7,424 bases of DNA from Promethearchaeota archaeon. Its GTDB lineage: Archaea > Asgardarchaeota > Lokiarchaeia > Sigynarchaeales > SOKP01. The notes beneath the pieces were generated by a model, which was given only the letters and a program-made list of their open reading frames with translations, was not told where the DNA came from and did no database searches. The stretch lies in the NCBI GenBank assembly GCA_016839845.1, contig JAEOTL010000454.1:1-7424 (forward strand), in the 5' to 3' direction. The translations under genes were made by a program, and so were the position numbers. Below, piece by piece: positions 1-7,200 of this stretch (position 1 is its first letter; the number at the start of each line of letters is the position of its first letter).

Positions 1-2
1 AC

Positions 3-2972
3 CATTGGAAGGCATCTTCAACCGGGGTAATAAATATTGGACCAGAAACAGTGGTCACAGCAAAAATGAGATTTGATGATCCTGTTCCGATCAGCAGAGA
101 GATTTCGGGTATTGGATTTCAAACAGGTTATACAGCCATCCCTGCCACCACTAATAGTTACAATATTAGAGGATCTCAAAGTTGGGGTTCAGCAGGTTCT
201 TATAAATTTTTTAATCAATATTATGCCGTTAATGAATTTTTCTGGTACACCTTCAATGTAGATTCTGAAATATCCTTAAGCTCATTTGACCATATCTCTT
301 ATATAGCTGATGATGATACTTGGACAGATCGGGATCTGTACTGGGATGATATATCAATTTGGGCAAAATCTGTACAGACAACTCCAAATAACTCTTTAAT
401 TACAACATTTGGTGATATAGAACCGATTGCATTTACGTTAAAAATAACATGTAAAGATGAAGATGGAAAACCAGTAGAAAATGCTCAAATCTATCTTTCA
501 AATGATCTTACTCCCACCCTAAACCAGAATAACATCACTGATGAAAATGGGGAATGGACTTTTTCTGATATCGCGAATAATGGATTTTATAATATCACTA
601 TTAACTACACTCAGAATGGCCTGAGTAATCCAGAAACCGCATCAGTTTATAGTTATGAGAACTTTCCTATTGTAACATTAAATAGCAAACTTACGGCGTT
701 CCTTACCTTAACGGAAATAGAATTTAATATTACAGATAAGGATGCTGATCCAATCAACCATGGATTTGTTATATTAAAAAATGGTTCTCAAGATGCTGGA
801 AAATCAGTACTTTCTGATTCTGGAAGTGGTTCTATAACATGGATAAATGATACTTCCTACGACTATGAGGTATATTATGATTATGAGACTCTTATGGATA
901 ACTCAAATTATAGATATCCAAACATTCTGATCCACAGTGATGCAGTATTATTGGATGATATAGATGTTCAAACCGAAATCACAAAGATAGTTTTTAACGT
1001 TACTGATGATACAGCCCAGGAGATTCCCTTTACAAATGCAAAACTACGATTTTATAACACTTCTGACTATGATAGTGAATCTGAAATTATCGCCAACGTT
1101 TCAGTAGATATCAATGGCCTTGCTCAATTTATATCTTTTAGCAACTCCTCTGGGACTTGGGGTAATTATACAGTAGACATATTCTTTGGGGGAGCAGAAC
1201 AAAGTTTTATAGCCAATGGAACACCGATTTCTTCTCCAGATGGATATGAATTCATTCTTGACTCTGAAGATTATGTAAAAATTGAGATCCCTCTCAATAA
1301 AGATGAATGGAACTCAACAATAGCAATAATCGATTATACACTGGATTTAGAATGGGGAAATACGGGATATATACACTTTAATTTCACAAAACAAGATCAA
1401 TCATTACCAGTTCCCACCCTAGTTACTCCTGATGAACTTCATATTCAGATATTTGATGAAGAATTGACTGATTATAGCAATAGAGTTGATATTTTATCTT
1501 CTGAGATTTCTCTTGGAGTTTTTAATTTCTCATTTGACTCATCCGATTTCAATTTAATTGGAGGAAACCTCTATTATTTAAATATTATAGGGAATTACAA
1601 GAGCTACGTATTTAATGATATTGGATATAAACCAATAACAATTAATGCCATTGAAACAGGGATTAAATATTACGATTATAGCTTAAGCGAGTTGTCTAAT
1701 AAACGAGCTTCTGTTATATATGCTGAAACAGTAAATATTGTTGTAGACTTTTTCAACAATGACACAATGAGTTCATTACCAGGTGCGTCGATTAGTTATA
1801 GTTGGGATTATGGTTCTGGAGATGTTATTGATGATCCAATACATCCTGGTTTATATTACTTTGAATTTGATTCTACTCCAGCTCCTAACGATGCTGAATA
1901 CATTATTGACATCATGGCAGTTCTTACTAATTATTCTGCAATCACAGATTCTATCATAATGAGAATTCTTCCCCGACCGACATCTTTAAATGGTACAACA
2001 AGTCTATTGCAATTTTCACCAAATGTTTATGTGCTAGACACTGTTTATTATTTATTTGAATATGAAGATGTTCTAACATCTACTAATATGGGTGATTTAG
2101 AGGTTGCTAGTTATAACTGGTATAGATTAGATCAAGATGGAAATCCACTTGTTGGTCCTGGGAATGAAGGAAGTGGGACTCTTATTGAAGATGCAAATAA
2201 GAGATATATGTTAGATTTTAATACAGAGACAAAAGAAGTTGGTGAATACTCAATTTTTATTACATTACAAAAATCTAATTACGAGGTAAGAAATGCTTTT
2301 ATTTCACTAACAATAAGTAAGAGACCTATTACAGTGGATTTTATGGCAAATGGGTTGCCTAATAATAGGATTAATGTGGTTCAAGGAAATCCTATAGATT
2401 TCAGGATAACTCTTTATGATCCAACCAATGGGAGTCAATTGCTATCAGATGTAAACGTTACTTTAACGCTTGGCTCAATAGATTACAATATGACTGAGGT
2501 TTCTAATGGAGTTTATGAGTATAGTTTCTCAACTAGTGGTATTGATGCATTTATAAGTCCAGTAACACTAACTGGGCAGATAACAATCCAAAAAGAAAAT
2601 TATGAGGTAAATCCTACAATCATTACTGTTGTGGTTGGTATGACAGAAATATTCGGGTTCCCAATGTTTTACTTCTTACTAATCATTGGGGGTGTTGCTG
2701 CTATTGTGATCAGTCTCGTGGGTTATCGTGTGGTTCAACAATCAAGAATACCAACATTCGTGAAGAAAATGAGAAAAATGAAAGGGGCTATAAAATCAAA
2801 GAAGTCTATTTCAGATTCCATGACATATCCTTCAAAAGAAGAGTTTATCGTCAATAAATTGAAAGATCGATGGGATCTAATTGGTTTATCATTAAAAGAT
2901 ACCTTAGAAAAAAAGAACAAGGGAATAAACAAATCATATGAAGAATCAAGAAAGAAGGGTGACCTTGGGTAG
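3..2972 (+). CDS. Giant type I membrane surface protein with Ig-like and carboxypeptidase-regulatory-like domains (5' partial)
   Basis: The frame is open from the first complete codon (base 3) to TAG at 2970-2972, giving 989 residues. The GTG at base 51 is only an internal valine, so the true start lies upstream of the window. Residues 1-~130 look like the end of a jelly-roll beta-sandwich (a WDD-I-IW ending). Residues ~143-220 and ~233-313 are carboxypeptidase-regulatory/CNA-B-like beta domains with 'DEDGKPVENAQI' and 'YNITINYT' motifs. Further beta-rich segments cover ~321-550. Three Ig-like repeats follow at ~551-657, 659-773 and 774-880. A single hydrophobic helix (889-908) precedes a Lys/Arg-rich cytoplasmic tail of 81 residues. 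Many N-X-S/T sequons lie in the ectodomain. I see no catalytic motif. The likely role is a surface receptor, adhesin or S-layer-associated protein; this is inference. The gene overlaps the longin-like gene by one base and is paralogous to the gene starting near 4209. Confidence 0.9.
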   Translation, partial: HWKASSTGVINIGPETVVTAKMRFDDPVPISREISGIGFQTGYTAIPATTNSYNIRGSQSWGSAGSYKFFNQYYAVNEFFWYTFNVDSEISLSSFDHISYIADDDTWTDRDLYWDDISIWAKSVQTTPNNSLITTFGDIEPIAFTLKITCKDEDGKPVENAQIYLSNDLTPTLNQNNITDENGEWTFSDIANNGFYNITINYTQNGLSNPETASVYSYENFPIVTLNSKLTAFLTLTEIEFNITDKDADPINHGFVILKNGSQDAGKSVLSDSGSGSITWINDTSYDYEVYYDYETLMDNSNYRYPNILIHSDAVLLDDIDVQTEITKIVFNVTDDTAQEIPFTNAKLRFYNTSDYDSESEIIANVSVDINGLAQFISFSNSSGTWGNYTVDIFFGGAEQSFIANGTPISSPDGYEFILDSEDYVKIEIPLNKDEWNSTIAIIDYTLDLEWGNTGYIHFNFTKQDQSLPVPTLVTPDELHIQIFDEELTDYSNRVDILSSEISLGVFNFSFDSSDFNLIGGNLYYLNIIGNYKSYVFNDIGYKPITINAIETGIKYYDYSLSELSNKRASVIYAETVNIVVDFFNNDTMSSLPGASISYSWDYGSGDVIDDPIHPGLYYFEFDSTPAPNDAEYIIDIMAVLTNYSAITDSIIMRILPRPTSLNGTTSLLQFSPNVYVLDTVYYLFEYEDVLTSTNMGDLEVASYNWYRLDQDGNPLVGPGNEGSGTLIEDANKRYMLDFNTETKEVGEYSIFITLQKSNYEVRNAFISLTISKRPITVDFMANGLPNNRINVVQGNPIDFRITLYDPTNGSQLLSDVNVTLTLGSIDYNMTEVSNGVYEYSFSTSGIDAFISPVTLTGQITIQKENYEVNPTIITVVVGMTEIFGFPMFYFLLIIGGVAAIVISLVGYRVVQQSRIPTFVKKMRKMKGAIKSKKSISDSMTYPSKEEFIVNKLKDRWDLIGLSLKDTLEKKNKGINKSYEESRKKGDLG
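429..942 (+). repeat. Two carboxypeptidase-regulatory/CNA-B-like beta domains shared with the downstream paralogue
   Basis: The first unit (429-~666) starts at AFTLKITCKDEDGKPVENA and closes with YNITINYT. The second (699-~942) starts at FLTLTEIEFNITDKD and contains YEVYYDYE. The downstream giant protein has the same two units in the same order, at 5576-~5813 (TITIIARDIDGRLVPNAEV ... YNITANYT) and 5861-~6120 (LDIWTIDFEVSDWDK ... FRVYYDNE). The D-DG-PV-NA pattern followed by a G-Y-I closing strand is typical of carboxypeptidase-regulatory-like and CNA-B-like folds. The family assignment is by pattern only. Confidence 0.6.
1653..2640 (+). repeat. Three tandem Ig-like repeats next to the membrane
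   Basis: Three units of about 107-115 residues end on closely similar motifs. Unit A (~1653-1973) ends 'LTNYSAITDSIIMRILPRP', unit B (~1980-2321) ends 'SNYEVRNAFISLTISKRP', and unit C (~2322-2640) ends 'ENYEVNPTIITVVV'. Each closes with an NY dipeptide, a short loop and a hydrophobic alternating strand, and the first two are joined to the next unit by an RP linker. This is the layout of stacked Ig-like domains forming a stalk that holds the ligand-facing part away from the membrane. The sequence between the closing motifs has diverged, so the repeats are visible in protein but not in DNA. Confidence 0.65.
2667..2726 (+). other. Single transmembrane helix of the first giant protein
   Basis: Twenty uncharged, mostly hydrophobic residues (FYFLLIIGGVAAIVISLVGY) are followed immediately by R-V-V-Q-Q-S-R and a Lys/Arg-rich stretch. 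Under the positive-inside rule this puts the large N-terminal part outside and the C-terminus in the cytoplasm (type I topology). It is the only clear membrane segment in the visible part of the protein. Confidence 0.88.
2727..2969 (+). other. Basic cytoplasmic tail of the first giant protein
   Basis: The 81-residue tail opens with RVVQQSRIPTFVKKMRKMKG, a positively charged and possibly amphipathic juxtamembrane segment. After a Ser-rich linker comes 'EEFIVNKLKDRWDLIGLSL', which looks helical, and the tail ends in a highly charged Lys/Glu run. It is too long to be only a stop-transfer anchor, so a cytosolic binding partner is plausible. The product of the overlapping longin-like gene is the obvious candidate, but no known interaction motif is visible. 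Confidence 0.6.
2957..2962 (+). promoter_or_regulatory. Shine-Dalgarno site for the longin-like gene
   Basis: GGGTGA lies inside the last codons of the upstream gene, nine bases before the GTG at 2972. Its GGTGA core matches the archaeal Shine-Dalgarno sequence complementary to the 16S rRNA 3' end. This supports the GTG at 2972 over the internal ATG at 2993, and fits re-initiation after the overlapping TAG stop. Confidence 0.65.
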
Positions 2973-3328
2973 TGCCAGTCGGTTTAGTTATAATGAGATG
3001 GGATGAAAGAGCGGGTACGGAATTATTAGCGAGATATCCAGAAGAATTAGTTCTTTCTGACAAAGTTCTTATGCAAGTGACAAGCACTCATGAGTACAGT
3101 GGTGAAGTGGGGATGATAAGTTTATCAGTTGGATCATTGAATATCGCATCATACTATACTGGTCCTGAACAAGGATATTATATTCTATTACTTCTAAATT
3201 TAGAAGATGATGCTGATGAATTTGAAGGAGGACTAGTTGAAGCTTCAAGAAGAATTTTGCATAATCTTGATAACGATTCTTATCTGCCGTTAATTCCATC
3301 AATTTTCCAAAGAATATTTGTTTACCCA
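2972..3328 (+). other. Longin-like N-terminal domain
   Basis: The predicted strand/helix order, the ~119-residue length and the opening at the very N-terminus all fit a longin domain. The segment ends at 'IFVYP', before the helical part begins. A roadblock fold would normally start with a helix, whereas this one begins with two strands (GLVIMRW, then TELLARYP), which favours longin. No Cys or His cluster and no nucleotide-binding motif is present. Confidence 0.55.
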
Positions 3329-4063
3329 TCCTTAAATGCTGAGCAAAGATTGGCAAATTTGTATCAGGATGACATAAAACGAATGATAATTAATCGATTA
3401 AGAGACGAAGGTGTTATTTCAAAATCTGAACTAGTGATTTGGTTAAGAGATCAGTATAAAAACGGGATTGTTGACATAGAACCTGTATTGGTCGATTTAA
3501 TTAAGCAAGAAATAATAAAGGAAAGCTCAGTAAAGGGTGTTTCTTCTGAATTACTCTTTTTAATTCACGATATTCTATTAATGCGGATTCCTCCTTCAAA
3601 TCTCATAAAAGATCCAAGTAGTATAGGATTACCTTCCCACCTTATAAAAGACTATAAATCTGAATGTGCGAAGTTCTTTCAGAGTTATCAACCAACAGAG
3701 CTAGATGATTTGAATATACTTAATATTATAATGGACCCCGAAGTGTATACAACCTTACAGTTGCTAAGATCTGCTATTGTTACAAGGAATGACCTTGAGA
3801 AATTGAGGAAAAAAGGTGTGAACAATCTTGATAAAGTCTTAAAAACTCTTTGGGATGCTAAGATGATCCAAGTTTTCCAAGATAACCAGAATAATGAGTA
3901 CTACGCTTTGATTTCAGATATTTACCTTGATTCTATTTTCCCAAAATATGTTATAAATACAATAATAACTAATTATGAGAACAAGTCTAAGGCAAATCAA
4001 GTCTTGGTTGAATATATCAACGTCTTAGAAAATATCTATTCGGAGAAAGAGGCTAAAATATAA
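2972..4063 (+). CDS. Longin-like domain protein with two winged-helix-like segments
   Basis: A 363-residue soluble protein with no signal peptide or membrane segment, starting at GTG. The start is supported by a Shine-Dalgarno site nine bases upstream and by the need for residues 3-9 to form the first beta strand. Residues 1-~118 fit the longin order beta-beta-alpha-beta-beta-beta-alpha: GLVIMRW and TELLARYP strands, a helix at ~28-40, strands at ~47-60 and 69-77 (YYILLLLNL), and a helix at ~82-99. Residues ~130-190 and ~255-320 each look like a winged helix, helices followed by a hairpin ('VISKSELVIWLRD'; 'TRNDLEKLRKKG' then 'YYALISDIY'). Longin domains are common in Asgard archaea and in eukaryotic trafficking and GTPase-regulating complexes. 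The style matches a hypothetical family I associate from memory with Lokiarchaeia. The one-base overlap with the membrane protein gene suggests a cytosolic partner for its tail. DNA binding through the winged helices is possible, but they may equally be protein-binding. Function is unknown. Confidence 0.9.
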   Translation: MPVGLVIMRWDERAGTELLARYPEELVLSDKVLMQVTSTHEYSGEVGMISLSVGSLNIASYYTGPEQGYYILLLLNLEDDADEFEGGLVEASRRILHNLDNDSYLPLIPSIFQRIFVYPSLNAEQRLANLYQDDIKRMIINRLRDEGVISKSELVIWLRDQYKNGIVDIEPVLVDLIKQEIIKESSVKGVSSELLFLIHDILLMRIPPSNLIKDPSSIGLPSHLIKDYKSECAKFFQSYQPTELDDLNILNIIMDPEVYTTLQLLRSAIVTRNDLEKLRKKGVNNLDKVLKTLWDAKMIQVFQDNQNNEYYALISDIYLDSIFPKYVINTIITNYENKSKANQVLVEYINVLENIYSEKEAKI

Positions 4064-4064
4064 A

Positions 4065-4092
4065 TTATTTTCTTTTACTTTTTTTTAATTTT
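4065..4092 (+). terminator. Poly-T transcription terminator after the longin-like gene
   Basis: Directly after the TAA at 4061-4063 comes a series of T tracts on the coding strand: T4 at 4068, T4 at 4073, T8 at 4079-4086 and T4 at 4089. No stem-loop is needed or seen. Oligo-T stretches just past a stop codon are the usual intrinsic termination signal of archaeal RNA polymerase. This would end the two-gene transcript. Confidence 0.6.
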
Positions 4093-4158
4093 AATCAATT
4101 TTGTCATATCAAATTTAATAGGTATCAATCTGATAGATAATATTTTATTTGTCTTCTC

Positions 4159-4168
4159 TTATAATATT
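4159..4168 (+). promoter_or_regulatory. TATA-box-like element upstream of the second giant protein gene
   Basis: TTATAATATT sits in the 145-base gap between genes. Counting about 25 bases downstream from its centre puts transcription start near A4192, just after a T9 run (4183-4191), and leaves a short leader of roughly 17 bases before ATG 4209. The upstream bases are pyrimidine-rich, so no good BRE is visible. The whole gap is AT-rich, so chance matches are likely. A second candidate is ATAATATTTT around 4137-4146. No other feature is seen in 4093-4158. Confidence 0.4.
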
Positions 4169-4208
4169 GTCAAACATTTTTGTTTTTTTTTAAAAATTAA
4201 AAGATGTG

Positions 4209-4231
4209 ATGACATTATCATACGAAAAAAC
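4209..4231 (+). other. Probable start region with a one-base frame break at an A6 run
   Basis: The signal-peptide frame of the downstream gene has no ATG, GTG or TTG between the TAA at 4061 and TTG 4259. ATG 4209, in another frame, reads MTLSYEK and then stops after 15 codons (TAA 4254-4256). Shifting back by one base at the A6 run (4225-4230), equivalent to one missing A in the assembly, joins it to NKQNNRFK and the hydrophobic core. This yields a normal charged n-region. An A-homopolymer sequencing error is the simplest explanation. Real slippage on the A run or a non-standard start (for example ATT 4214) are alternatives. Confidence 0.5.
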
Positions 4232-7200
4232 AAGCAGAACAATCGTTTTAAACTAATTTTGATACTATCATTGGTCTCAATGACCATGTTTCTTCCATTG
4301 CTTCAATCGAATTACTCAAATTTCACCAAATTCAATGAAGATATTAAAGGTTATGAAGAATATCCTATAAAAGATGATTTTAATGAACCAAAGCTTAGTA
4401 TTTTAGGAAATGATACATGGTGGGATTATTCCTTTCGTTATAGACGGTTAATATCAATTACAAATCCATATGCCCTCAATTTTACGGATTATGGAGTAAG
4501 TATCTCGTTTAATTATACTCAACTGATTCAAGAAAATAAGATTTATCAAACTGATTTAGATGATATAAGGATAGTGGAGAGTGGTATCCTAAGAAAATAT
4601 TATGTTGTTAAGGATTTTCCTCAGCAGGATATAGCAACAGTATATTTTGATACAAATATTTCTCAAATGACAACAGAATTAGATACTTTTATGTATCTAG
4701 GAAATGGGGTTGTGAGTAGCGCTGAGGCTGTAAGCCCAACTGAAAGTTTTGGTTGGGTAAAAAATGGTGATTTTGAATTAGATATTAGAGCCGAAACTCA
4801 GTATGATCCTTATGGTTGGACATTTACACACGAGCCAATAAATGAATTAGGTATAGTTTCTGGCGATACTATACCATTTCCTTCAGCATCAAATGAATCA
4901 GAATTAAGTTACGAATACTTTCAAAACAAACCAATGCACATTTCAGATGTAGGATCTTCCCATCGCCGTGTTGAAAATGGAAATTATGCTTATTTATGGG
5001 GTACTTTCGGATGGGATACAGGCGTCTATGATTACGCGGGTACATTTTATTCATATCCTTTTAAGGTTCCCACAATTCAGGGTGGAACCCTCTATTTAAG
5101 AGTGTATCGCAATATTAGAACACAACGATTTGAGAGGAGAGATAAGCCCCAAGATGATATTGATATTGATGGTTATTTCATGCGATTATGCAATGTATCA
5201 TCTTATGGATCTGATGTGGACTCTCATGTCGTAATAGATGGACAATATCTTGAAGCTTATGGTGGAAATGATAGATATAGTCCGAGTGGTAAGTATTGGA
5301 GTCCCGAAGGAGAGCTACAAGATCATGATGGACCGAGCTCTTATGATACAGAATCCTTAGGATCAGGTGTAGTGGATGGAGAATTAACAGGAGTATTTTA
5401 TTATGATATAACTTCATATATGGGAGAAGAAATTTTTCTTGAGTGCGGAGCGTGGGGAGAAGAATTAGGACTTTTAAGCCAAAATGCGGGAGAAAAACAA
5501 GCGTTTTTCCAACTAGATCATATTGGATTTAATTATTCACTTCCTACATCAATTGATGAAGTCCAGGCCCATAATTCGACAATAACAATAATAGCTAGAG
5601 ATATTGATGGGAGGTTAGTACCTAATGCTGAAGTTAGTTTGGTTAATAATTCAGTTCCTAAAGGAATGCCAGGGCATATAGTAACAAGTGATGACACCGA
5701 TTCTACTGGAAGGGCGACGTTTAAGCTTATTCCAAATGGTAGATATAATATTACTGCTAACTACACTCGTGGTTCTCGTGAAATTGAAGTCTTCAATAGT
5801 TATGATTCAGGTATGGGACCCTACTACTTTAATGGTATCTTTTATGCACAAGAAATCGAATTAGACATATGGACAATAGATTTTGAGGTATCTGACTGGG
5901 ATAAAATACCACTCAGTCAAGGATACATCGAAATTAATGAAAGCTTTGGAGGTAGTTTAATAGACACACTTATCCTAGATGAAAATGGAAAAACAACCTT
6001 CCGTTGGCAAAATACACCCCAATACTACTTCAGAGTATATTATGACAACGAAGATTATAATGGATCTCCAGTTATTCTTAATGAATCCTATGTTTATCGA
6101 AGTTTTTATGATAAAAGTGGGGTAAAATTTAGAAGCCACACTCTAGGAGTAAATAACACGAATAGAAATCCTGTCGGATCTAATAGCTATTCTGTAAGGG
6201 AAGTGGTCTATACAAATGGCTCTCTGACTGAATTTGGAAATAAGAAAATTATCAGATTTAACATCACTCTAAGTAATATGGTAAATCAGCTTACAAATGT
6301 ATCGATTTATTATGTTGATAAAGATAACTCGACGGGGATCGGAGATGAGAACTTGATTTATTATGAAGATGGGTATGGTCCTGGTGATGATGATGATTTT
6401 ATAGAGATCGACATCCCGTTAGTTGATAATGAGAAATTAATTAGTGATGATTTTGAGGTTTATGGTTTATTAATTCTTGCTAATGGCATTAATTTCACTG
6501 TTTGTAATGGTTTAATAACTATAGAAACAGTAGAGACATGTAACATCTTTAATAGAACAGAGTTAGCAAGGTTAAATGTACGAGTTATACGAAAGGAAAG
6601 TGGAGTGGAAGTTCCTTATCCTGCTTTGATAAAAGTTACCGATATGAAGACTGGACAGAATTTAGTCAACCTAACTTCTCGTCTTGATAGAGATGGATAT
6701 GCCTACACCCCAACTCATGATCTCCCATTTTGGTATCTAAAAGATAGAATTTACAATATCTCAATTAATTCTCTCAACACAACTAATGTGGAGTTTAATG
6801 TTACAAACATATCACCCATAAATCAATGGTATCCAACAGGCATAAATGGCGTAAAATGGTATAATTACACTCTTTTTGGTGGTTCTTCAATCACCTTTAA
6901 TCTCATATTCAAGACTGAAGTAAACATTACTAACTATATAACGGCTTTCTTCAATGCCTCTGGCACAGGAGAGGCTTTTTGGGGAGAAGATCTAACTTTC
7001 ACAATTAGTTTTTATTTCACCGAGGATAACGGTCAAACATGGAATCCAATAACCGATCCAAGTGCGAGTTGCACGATCTATGTAAGAGAAGTTGGATCAG
7101 AAACAAATTTGATCGTAAAACCTATGGAACTCGGTTTAGGTGCGGGGAATCATACTATAACATTTAATTCAAACCTATTATCAGCTGGAGGAACAAATAA

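Noticed and set aside
51..53. GTG as the start of the first giant gene
   Set aside because: The frame is open upstream to the window edge, there is no Shine-Dalgarno site, and no signal peptide follows; it is an internal valine of a truncated gene.
73..261. Plus-strand 62-residue open frame
   Set aside because: It lies wholly inside the first giant gene in another frame and has no domain-like pattern.
2735..3356. Three minus-strand open frames around the gene 1/gene 2 junction
   Set aside because: They are opposite well-supported coding sequence, overlap each other, and have no recognisable protein features.
4183..4200. T9 tract followed by AAAAATTAAAA as a terminator hairpin
   Set aside because: No stable GC stem is present and it lies just before a probable start; it could be a second termination tract but the support is weak.
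4209..4256. Independent 15-codon peptide from ATG 4209
   Set aside because: It overlaps the signal-peptide coding region and is better explained as the broken 5' end of the second giant gene.
4869..5417. Two minus-strand open frames (61 and 79 residues)
   Set aside because: They are His/Leu-rich antisense shadows of the second giant gene, with codon content explained by the opposite strand.
6385..6396. GAT repeat encoding DDDD as a microsatellite or calcium site
   Set aside because: Only four codons long, and acidic runs are common in these loops; no full calcium-binding motif surrounds it.
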